The translations under genes and the position numbers were made by a program. Shown here piece by piece: positions 1 through 6,082 of a DNA stretch of 10,472 bases. Within the stretch, counting starts at the first letter, position 1. The number at the start of each line of letters is the position of its first letter. A model generated the notes under the pieces. The model was not told the origin of the DNA. It did no database searches and was given only the letters and a program-made list of their open reading frames with translations. This DNA is from Candidatus Komeilibacteria bacterium. Lineage in GTDB: Bacteria > Patescibacteriota > Patescibacteriia > UBA1558 > 2-01-FULL-52-15. The DNA lies in the NCBI GenBank assembly GCA_016204595.1, contig JACQKJ010000050.1, positions 1-10,472 on the forward strand, read 5' to 3'.

Positions 1-810
1 ATGATCGGCATCTTCGACTCTGGGCTCGGCGGGCTTACCATTTTCAAGGAAATTGAAAAGAAGCTCCCGCAGTACGACTATACCTATCTGGGCGACAACG
101 CCCGAGCTCCGTACGGCGATCACAGCCAGGAGACGATTTTGCAGTACACGACACAGGCGGTTGAGTATCTTTTCAAACAAGGCTGCGTCTTGGTGTTGCT
201 TGCGTGCAATACCGCGTCAGCGGAAGCATTGCGAACGATCCAGCAAGTGTGGCTGCCGAAGCACTACCCTGATCGCAACGTGCTCGGCGTGATCCGGCCA
301 CTGGCAGAGGCGGCAGCTGAGGCAACCAAAAAAAAGGTCATCGGCGTTCTGGCTACCCGGAGCACCGCCGCGTCACACGCATATCGCCGGGAACTCAAGA
401 AACAAATTAAGGATGTAGCAGTGATTGAACAAGCGTGCCGCTTGCTGGTTCCGCTCATTGAAGAAGGTTTTGAAGGCAAGCCGGAATTAAGAATGATATT
501 GAAGAGATATATCCGGCCGATGAAAAATTACCACGTCGATACCGTGATACTCGGCTGCACGCATTACGGGATCATTGCCGATGACATCAAGCGTTATTGC
601 GGCAAGAATGTGTTTGTCCTCGATTCTGGGATCGTGGTCGCCGAAAAATTCGCCGATTATTTACGACGACATCCGGAGTACGAATCTAAACTTTCAAAAA
701 AAGGCAACCGCAGTTTTCTGACCACCGAACTCACCGGACAGGTCGGCCCGCTCGTGAAAAAATTTTGGAAGACTGACGTCAAAGTTGAGCGAGTTGTACT
801 CACCGAGTAA
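1..810 (+). CDS. murI: Glutamate racemase
   Basis: Interconverts L- and D-glutamate without a cofactor, supplying D-Glu to the MurD step of peptidoglycan synthesis in the cytoplasm. The 269 residues match the usual family length and carry all the landmark motifs. The N-terminal FDSGLGG is at residues 5-11 with the Asp6/Ser7 pair. YLGDNARAPYG is at 29-39. The first catalytic cysteine is in ACNTA (Cys69) and the second in GCTHYG (Cys186), followed by His188. The two cysteines are the acid/base pair of the family. The ATG at the window edge is accepted as the true start because family members begin two to ten residues before FDSG, but upstream bases are not visible. It converges with a small lipoprotein gene 6 nt downstream, and no hairpin terminator is seen between the stops. 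Function is confident; the exact start slightly less so. Confidence 0.95.
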   Translation: MIGIFDSGLGGLTIFKEIEKKLPQYDYTYLGDNARAPYGDHSQETILQYTTQAVEYLFKQGCVLVLLACNTASAEALRTIQQVWLPKHYPDRNVLGVIRPLAEAAAEATKKKVIGVLATRSTAASHAYRRELKKQIKDVAVIEQACRLLVPLIEEGFEGKPELRMILKRYIRPMKNYHVDTVILGCTHYGIIADDIKRYCGKNVFVLDSGIVVAEKFADYLRRHPEYESKLSKKGNRSFLTTELTGQVGPLVKKFWKTDVKVERVVLTE

Positions 811-816
811 CAAGGG

Positions 817-987
817 TTATTGCTCGATCTGCCTGTTGAGTTCATTGATCCTGCCATTGAGCTGATCCACGGTGCTTGATGCACGATCGAGCGTATCCAG
901 ATCTGTCCGTATTTGTTTCACTTCAAGAGGAAGGGTGCACGCGGAGAGCGCCAGGAGGGAGATAAGCAACAGAATAAATTTATTCAT
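817..987 (-). CDS. Small Lpp-like coiled-coil lipoprotein (56 aa)
   Basis: An ATG at 987 opens a 56-residue frame ending in TAA at 817-819. The N-terminus MNKFILLLISLLALSAC is a textbook lipoprotein signal: Lys3, a hydrophobic stretch at residues 4-14, and the lipobox Leu14-Ser15-Ala16-Cys17. Cleavage before Cys17 would leave a mature chain of only 40 residues. It has hydrophobic residues at roughly heptad spacing (Leu21, Ile26, Leu30, Leu33, Val40, Leu43, Ile47, Leu50, Ile54), charged residues between them and few helix breakers, so it should form one amphipathic helix or coiled coil. Size and layout recall Braun-type Lpp, but there is no C-terminal lysine for peptidoglycan linkage (it ends in Glu-Gln). 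I infer a surface-anchored, oligomerising lipoprotein of unknown role. The nearby murI is the only hint of an envelope context. No Shine-Dalgarno sequence precedes the ATG, which follows a run of seven A on the coding strand. Confidence 0.75.
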   Translation of the reverse strand: MNKFILLLISLLALSACTLPLEVKQIRTDLDTLDRASSTVDQLNGRINELNRQIEQ

Positions 988-1015
988 TTTTTTTGATGAG
1001 GTATGAATCGGTTTG

Positions 1016-1044
1016 AGTGTATCATGGAGGCAACTCCGGGTCTA
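1016..1044 (-). promoter_or_regulatory. Candidate promoter of the small lipoprotein gene
   Basis: Read on the minus strand, a TACACT -10 box (1016-1021) is preceded by TGA, giving an extended -10. A TAGACC element (1039-1044, four of six matches to TTGACA) lies 17 bp upstream. Transcription would start near 1009, leaving a leader of about 22 nt. Both hexamers are imperfect, so this is a suggestion only. Confidence 0.35.
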
Positions 1045-1064
1045 ATGCGCACGCATTGATTTTT

Positions 1065-1073
1065 TGGTATACT
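1065..1073 (+). promoter_or_regulatory. Extended -10 promoter of the giant-protein gene
   Basis: TGGTATACT combines the TGn extension with a five-of-six TATAAT match. No convincing -35 is present 16-18 bp upstream, as is common for extended -10 promoters. The start would be about 1080, giving a leader near 22 nt before the ATG at 1103 and no Shine-Dalgarno sequence. It shares the 115-bp divergent gap with the candidate lipoprotein promoter. Confidence 0.5.
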
Positions 1074-1102
1074 TGGTGTAGTTTTACCCGTTTACTCAAC
1101 GT

Positions 1103-4100
1103 ATGGGATCAATAGACACCATTGACAACGTACCGAAACCGCGGCCTTCTCGCACTCCTGAAATACCGGATCAAGAGGATGATTCCGAGGTTTTAAAGGA
1201 CGAGTCAGCGGATACTGCTTTGCGGATGGAGCCCATAGGGTCCGAAGCCCCGAGTAATCCGTTCGAGCGTAATGTGGATAGCAAAACGCTTGCAGACTTG
1301 GATCGAACGACTCGTGACAGACCGATAGCGCGGACGCCGAAAACCAAACCCGAACCGTTTCCTGCTCGTGAGGCAACATCTCAAGAGTCAGTTGCCGAAG
1401 CAGAGCCGGTAAAACCGATCGTTGCGGAATTGACCGACGCACCAGCCGAGAAAAAACCGGAGCAGGAGCTGCGTTTTGATACAGGCGAACTTGATACTCT
1501 CAAGTCGGGCGATGCTCTTGTCGGAGTAACCGGAGGGCGTGCTGTTATCAAGGATCGCAGGGAAAATGAAGGAACGGTTCTTTTTGATATTTTATTTCGC
1601 GGAGATCCGAAGATGAGGACATTTACCTTGGATCAGCTCAGGAATGCTGGAGCAGGAATTCAGTCGATTGAACGTGGACCAGAAAAGTTCGCGGGTAGCG
1701 CGAGTCCGGAAGCGACCCCTGCAGAACAGGCGCAGAGTTCCAAGACGTTCGATCGCGTTTTTTTGGAGGAATTCAAAAAAATCCCTGCACAGACATTTAA
1801 AAGCAAGAAAGAGATGCCACCGGATGATCCAATTTCCAAAGTACAAGCGGATATGCCGGAACAAGTCGGAGGCTCAAAGCGATATGACAGAGAATTTTTG
1901 GAAGTGCTCAGGGCAACACCAGCGGAACGTTTTAGTAAAGAAAGCGAGCCTGGCACGACACGGAAGGAAGAGAAGCAGCCGGGAACACAAGAAGTTTTCG
2001 CCGATCTGTTGAAAACCGAGCAGGTGCCCCAAGCTTCACGCAAGGAACGCAGCACACAACGCAGGAAAGACGATGAAAAAGCATGGGAGTCTGGGGACAG
2101 TGGCAGTAAAGCCCTGAGGGGAACAAAGAATAATGCACCGAAAGTACCGGGAACGGAACGCCCTGATTCAAGTTTAAGATCGCCAGCGTCGTCATCAGGC
2201 CCTGACCCTGGCGAACTTCTTCGTGTCAAAAAAACGCCGTCAGACGGCAACGGCACTGGAGAGTTGACTGCAGAACAACTTGCCAACCCAAACCTCGACA
2301 CGATCACCGATCTCCATGAACCGGAAGATATACGGGAGGCTGTATCGGCGGTTGTTGAGGCGCAGGGGCCTGCTCGTGTCGAGGATCTCGATCGTCCTCA
2401 ACAGCCAGAGGCTCAGGAGGCACTGGACGAGGTCCAGAAATTACCCGAGAAGGAGAAAAAAAGCTGGGTCGAGGGCATGGCAAATATCGGTTTTAGCATA
2501 CAAGCCTGGAAGTCAAAGAAGTTGCAGCGCGTTTATGAATTCGCATCGCGTCATGTCGGGAGTAAGGATGAGAAGGGTTCAACATTTTCTCAAGGGGTCA
2601 ACTATGTACTTCGGTCGTACGCGGATTTTTATGCAAAGCAGGAACGAGGAGCGCTCAATCAGATCGAGCGGAAAGGCAAGAGCGGTCTTGCTCAATCTGC
2701 CGGTATCATGCAGGGAGCCGGCAATTTGTTTAAGGCAGGAAGAGTTATTTTTGATGTCGCGACCCACGGTAGCCTGAAATATTTTAATCCGTTCAGGCAC
2801 GTGACTATTGGTGCGATTTTCGTGGGACGGAACGCTGAAATTCTGAAAGAAGCGCGACTGAATGCTGAACGTGTCAAAGAAAAGACCCTGGTGGCTGATG
2901 TCGATCGTGCGTATGACGAAGCGCAGGAAATTTATCAAGGGGCGCAACACGAGAGCGGGGCTGTTCCGACACGCGAAGACTTGGATCGGGCCTATGATCG
3001 TTTCATCCCGAAAAATATTATTGACCGTCTGAATCGCGCCAAAGAGAATGAGGCCCTTGATGCAGCAGGTGAGATGTATCGTTTCGCATCAGAAGGCAAG
3101 CCAGAAGGGTTTGTGCCGACGAAAGGCGATCTGGAGCAAGCGAGTGAGCGGTACGATAAGGTTAAATTCGTAGATAGGCTCAATAAGACAGATACAAACA
3201 GGGCCGCATTCTTATTGTCGCAGATGATGCAAAAAGTGGGAGAGAAGCACATACGATGGGCGGCAGAACGCGTGTCAAAGAAGATTGCTGCCATAGAATC
3301 GAGCGCCCTTCCGGAACCCGAGCAGAAGGCGAAGATACAGAAGCTCTATGCGCGGCAGAAGAAATTTTTCGCTGATTTTGACCGCATGGTGTCTGACGCG
3401 GGAACGATCGATCATCTGTCGTATATCGGGTACAACGTTGAACATGCGGGCAAGAGAGCAGCAAACATTTTGATTTTGGATACGGCGCGTTTGCTGATTG
3501 GGAGCGCCTTGGAAAGCTCAGCAGTACTTGATCGATTCACGAGGGATACTGATGCTATTGCGCCTGATACAGCTCATGAGGCATTGCCTCACGTCGTACC
3601 AGAAGCAGCTGCAAGCGCAGCACAGGAAACAGCACACCACGCTCCTGCACCTGGTTTAGAGCATGCGGTGCCGATTGTCCCGGATGATTCGAAGCAAATG
3701 GCAGCGGATATTTTACCTCAATCCGAAGTGCCGCATGCGCCCGTTGAACACCCCGGACAAGAGATCGGCGCGATCGACATGACGCATGGCACGGCAGCAT
3801 CGGGAGCTGCGGAGATACCAACCGCTGCAGCACAGGCTGGAGAGCACGCTGCTTCCGAACCGGCTGTTGGTGCAGCCGTACACGCGGCCGAGCATGCTTC
3901 GAGTGTACCGATCGCAGAACACGCTGGAATGCTCGGTGTCGAGATACACCAAGGCGAGGGCATGATCGAAGCGGTGGGACGTACTTTTGAAATGCAGTAC
4001 GGTGTTCCGCACGAGCGGGCCATGGCGCTGGCCAATCGCGTCTGGGCAGAGCATGATCCGCAACGGTGGTATAACCTCGTACACTCGGGAGACACATTCA

Positions 4101-5026
4101 GCGTGGACGTACATGGAGTGACTCCGGACATGCTGAAAACGGGAGATATCAGCGAGCTGGCGAAGCAGATAGAGTATAACCCAGGTCATTTTGAAGCGGC
4201 GAGCGGCTTGGAGCCGGGACATGCGCTGCCGCACCATGAGGCTGTTCATGAGGCGGTTGCCGCATCGCAGGCACCGGAAGCTGCCGCAGCTGTCACCACG
4301 TTGGGCAAAGGTTTTACTGCCGAGCAGGCACTGGCCTATTATGGTAACCTGCCCGACCATCCGGTCACCATCGACGCCACATCGGCGCAGTTTTTGGCGG
4401 AACATCAGATCCATTACGATACGGCAACGCACCAACTGTGGCGTGATCTCAATGCAGACGGCGTCCATGATATGACGAGCGATAAAACAGTCACGCTTCA
4501 GATCCCGAACCCAGAGAACATTACTACGGTAAAGCTGGCTGGAGGTTCTTTCCCCGGTCAGTTGATAGTCGAGGCATGGGGTAAAGAGGGTCAACATCTT
4601 GGCTCCTTCGTGCTGAATGCGGATCTGGATTCGGTGCAGCAGACCGTTGCTGCAGCCGTCAGTTCGGAGACACCTTTCGTTTCGACTGAACTCCGGTTCT
4701 CACAACGCTTTATTACGAAACTTGGTGAATTTCAACGGCACGTCGGGTCCACCGATTGGCTGCATAAAACAGCGCCGAGTATCAGCAAAGATGAGCTTGC
4801 CGCAATTCCAGCGCAGGTAGCTTCGGGGAGCAAGCGCGAACTTATGAAATATTTAGAAACGAAGTGCGAAGCGCCGAAAGGCGAGGCAAAAGCAATGGCA
4901 AAGACGCTGCACTATATTTTCGATGGCCTGAAAAAAGGCCTGCACCGCGCAGGCGAAAAAGGTTTTGAGACCAACGAAACGGTCGGCGGTGTCCTCAAAA
5001 CGCTTGACCTCAACTCAGGCCGATAA
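1103..5026 (+). CDS. Giant multi-region hypothetical protein (1307 aa)
   Basis: Function not recognised. Residues 1-122 are charged and Pro/Glu-rich, probably disordered. A small likely folded, beta-rich stretch follows at 123-191 (GDALVGVTGG at 136-145, FTLDQL at 174-179). A 45-residue repeat begins at 213. Residues 285-385 are again low-complexity and polar. From about 450 to 812 the chain is mostly helical, with a hydrophobic patch around 557-575 (KYFNPFRHVTIGAIFVG), two 50-residue repeats (596-695) and a second hydrophobic helix near 785-803. Residues 821-940 are Ala/His/Pro-rich (32 Ala, 12 His). The C-terminal part has a calcium-loop-like motif at 1115-1123 and a basic tail. Cys1254 is the only cysteine. 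There is no signal peptide, and I cannot tell whether the hydrophobic patches cross the membrane. The order resembles large uncharacterised proteins I associate with Parcubacteria (inference from memory). The ATG fits the promoter 30 nt upstream. It overlaps trpS tail to tail by 17 nt. Confidence 0.85.
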   Translation: MGSIDTIDNVPKPRPSRTPEIPDQEDDSEVLKDESADTALRMEPIGSEAPSNPFERNVDSKTLADLDRTTRDRPIARTPKTKPEPFPAREATSQESVAEAEPVKPIVAELTDAPAEKKPEQELRFDTGELDTLKSGDALVGVTGGRAVIKDRRENEGTVLFDILFRGDPKMRTFTLDQLRNAGAGIQSIERGPEKFAGSASPEATPAEQAQSSKTFDRVFLEEFKKIPAQTFKSKKEMPPDDPISKVQADMPEQVGGSKRYDREFLEVLRATPAERFSKESEPGTTRKEEKQPGTQEVFADLLKTEQVPQASRKERSTQRRKDDEKAWESGDSGSKALRGTKNNAPKVPGTERPDSSLRSPASSSGPDPGELLRVKKTPSDGNGTGELTAEQLANPNLDTITDLHEPEDIREAVSAVVEAQGPARVEDLDRPQQPEAQEALDEVQKLPEKEKKSWVEGMANIGFSIQAWKSKKLQRVYEFASRHVGSKDEKGSTFSQGVNYVLRSYADFYAKQERGALNQIERKGKSGLAQSAGIMQGAGNLFKAGRVIFDVATHGSLKYFNPFRHVTIGAIFVGRNAEILKEARLNAERVKEKTLVADVDRAYDEAQEIYQGAQHESGAVPTREDLDRAYDRFIPKNIIDRLNRAKENEALDAAGEMYRFASEGKPEGFVPTKGDLEQASERYDKVKFVDRLNKTDTNRAAFLLSQMMQKVGEKHIRWAAERVSKKIAAIESSALPEPEQKAKIQKLYARQKKFFADFDRMVSDAGTIDHLSYIGYNVEHAGKRAANILILDTARLLIGSALESSAVLDRFTRDTDAIAPDTAHEALPHVVPEAAASAAQETAHHAPAPGLEHAVPIVPDDSKQMAADILPQSEVPHAPVEHPGQEIGAIDMTHGTAASGAAEIPTAAAQAGEHAASEPAVGAAVHAAEHASSVPIAEHAGMLGVEIHQGEGMIEAVGRTFEMQYGVPHERAMALANRVWAEHDPQRWYNLVHSGDTFSVDVHGVTPDMLKTGDISELAKQIEYNPGHFEAASGLEPGHALPHHEAVHEAVAASQAPEAAAAVTTLGKGFTAEQALAYYGNLPDHPVTIDATSAQFLAEHQIHYDTATHQLWRDLNADGVHDMTSDKTVTLQIPNPENITTVKLAGGSFPGQLIVEAWGKEGQHLGSFVLNADLDSVQQTVAAAVSSETPFVSTELRFSQRFITKLGEFQRHVGSTDWLHKTAPSISKDELAAIPAQVASGSKRELMKYLETKCEAPKGEAKAMAKTLHYIFDGLKKGLHRAGEKGFETNETVGGVLKTLDLNSGR
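1739..1933 (+). repeat. 45-residue degenerate repeat inside the giant protein
   Basis: Residues 213-232 (S-K-T-F-D-R-V-F-L-E-E-F...P-A-Q-T-F) recur at 258-277 (S-K-R-Y-D-R-E-F-L-E-V-L...P-A-E-R-F), an exact 45-residue offset. A weaker third copy may lie at 296-311 (QEVFADLLKTEQVPQA). The shared core is SK.[FY]DR.FLE....PA..F, which could be a short linear binding motif presented several times on a flexible chain; that role is inference. The repeat is protein-level, with DNA identity clearly diverged. Confidence 0.65.
2888..3187 (+). repeat. Two 50-residue (150-bp) tandem helical repeats inside the giant protein
   Basis: Residues 596-645 and 646-695 align without gaps at a 50-residue offset. 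Matching positions include E609/E657-type helix starts, G-A-V-P-T at 619-623 against G-F-V-P-T at 669-673, D-L at 626-627 against 676-677, Ala630/Ala680, and D-R-L-N at 641-644 against 691-694. The unit reads as two helices joined by a G.VPT turn, which fits a helical-repeat scaffold. The copies are diverged in sequence, so the duplication is old. Confidence 0.7.
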
Positions 5027-5987
5027 TTTTTCGTACCTCCTCGAGTGTTTTGTCCGCGATAGCTTGCGCCCGTTTGGCACCTTGAGCAAGATACCCTTGT
5101 ACTTCAGCGGGGTGTTTTTCAAAATAAGCCTGACGCTCCTGGATCGGGGCGAGAAATGCGATGAGAGCTTCGGCTAACTCGCGTTTCAGCTCGGCGTAGG
5201 AAAGTTTTTTCAATGCATGCTGGCGTTCGAATTCCTCGTATCGTTGTGACGGCCCGAAGTTTTTGAACAGCGTCAGCAGATTGTGACCGCCGCCGAGCGT
5301 TGTGTCGCCCTCGAGCGAATCGGTGACCGCCTTTGCGATCTTTTGGCGTACGATGTCGGGTTTGTCGCGAAGCGCGATATAACTCTTGGGCCCCAATGAT
5401 TTGCTCATTTTCTTGTTCGGGTCATGGAGCGACATGACGCGAACGGTTTCAGAGAGCACCGGTTTGATCTCAGTAAAAAATTGCTTGTACCGTTGGTTGA
5501 ATTTTCGTGCGATGACTCGGGAGAGCTCCAGATGCTGCAGCTGGTCTTCGCCGACCGGTACATACTCGGCTTTGTACAATAAAATGTCGGCAGCCTGGAG
5601 GATCGGATAGTTGAAAAGACCGGCATTGGAAGTGCCTCGTTTTTCCTTCGCCATGTCCTTGTACTGCGTCATACGTTCGAGTTCCGAGACCGGCGTCAGA
5701 CAACTGAATATCCACGCAAGCTCAGTATGACCGACTACATCAGATTGCTTGAATAGGATCGATCGTTTCGGATCAATACCCAGAGCAAGGAGATCGACAG
5801 CGAGATCGAACGTTCCGTGTTCGAGTTCTTCGGGGGTGATGTTGATCGTGAGGGCGTGCAGATCGACGATGGAATAGATCGTCCGGTACGAGGTCTGCAG
5901 AGCGACCCAGTTTTTCAATGCACCCAAATAATTACCGAGATGCGGCTCACCAGTGGGCTTTATGCCGGATAAAAGGATTTTATTCAT
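5010..5987 (-). CDS. trpS: Tryptophanyl-tRNA synthetase
   Basis: Charges tRNA-Trp with tryptophan in the cytoplasm (class Ic aminoacyl-tRNA synthetase, homodimer). The 325 residues match the compact bacterial enzymes. The N-terminal signature SGIKPTGEPHLGNYLGA runs from residue 7 to 23, with HIGH equivalent His16-Leu-Gly-Asn19. VDLHALT (41-47), YPILQAADILLY (127-138) and GEDQLQHLELSR (146-157) build the tryptophan and ATP pocket. The KMSKS loop is exact at 193-197. A helical anticodon-binding domain completes the C-terminus. The start ATG gives a normal N-terminus and has no Shine-Dalgarno sequence. It is the last gene of the minus-strand run, 95 bp downstream of RNase J, and that gap is filled by a heptamer inverted repeat. 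Its TGA stop shows UGA is not recoded here. The last 17 nt overlap the end of the opposing giant-protein gene. Confidence 0.97.
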   Translation of the reverse strand: MNKILLSGIKPTGEPHLGNYLGALKNWVALQTSYRTIYSIVDLHALTINITPEELEHGTFDLAVDLLALGIDPKRSILFKQSDVVGHTELAWIFSCLTPVSELERMTQYKDMAKEKRGTSNAGLFNYPILQAADILLYKAEYVPVGEDQLQHLELSRVIARKFNQRYKQFFTEIKPVLSETVRVMSLHDPNKKMSKSLGPKSYIALRDKPDIVRQKIAKAVTDSLEGDTTLGGGHNLLTLFKNFGPSQRYEEFERQHALKKLSYAELKRELAEALIAFLAPIQERQAYFEKHPAEVQGYLAQGAKRAQAIADKTLEEVRKIIGLS

Positions 5988-5993
5988 AGACAG

Positions 5994-6076
5994 GAATGAG
6001 TGATGAGGAATGAGGAATGAGGAATGAGGAATGCGGTGTATTTTCTCGTTACTCGTTCCGCGTTCCTCGTTTCTCC
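5994..6076. repeat. Inverted pair of heptamer arrays between RNase J and trpS genes
   Basis: Six contiguous 7-bp units, consensus GAATGAG, occupy 5994-6035 (units: GAATGAG, TGATGAG, GAATGAG three times, GAATGCG). After a 9-nt spacer, four units of consensus CTCGTTC occupy 6045-6072 (CTCGTTA, CTCGTTC, CGCGTTC, CTCGTTT), followed by CTCC. CTCGTTC is the reverse complement of GAACGAG, so the arms form a long imperfect hairpin. In plus-sense RNA the differing base becomes a U-G wobble and each unit can pair fully. In minus-sense RNA, the direction of both flanking genes, it is a C-A mismatch. A possible role is transcript-end processing, or it may be a selfish or slippage-born repeat. Confidence 0.8.
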
Positions 6077-6082
6077 AGTGTA

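Noticed and set aside
3713..4597. A 294-residue open frame on the minus strand within the giant-protein gene
   Set aside because: It lies wholly opposite a coding frame with coherent repeats and domains. Its translation is low-quality (Arg/Cys/His-rich, no motif), so it is a shadow of the Ala/His-rich region.
4925..4940. GGCC...A-run...GGCC hairpin near the end of the giant-protein gene, considered as a terminator
   Set aside because: Only a 4-bp stem, inside coding sequence of one gene, and no T tract follows on either strand.
5994..6076. Heptamer arrays considered as a CRISPR array
   Set aside because: Units are 7 bp and contiguous, with no unique spacers and no cas gene nearby.
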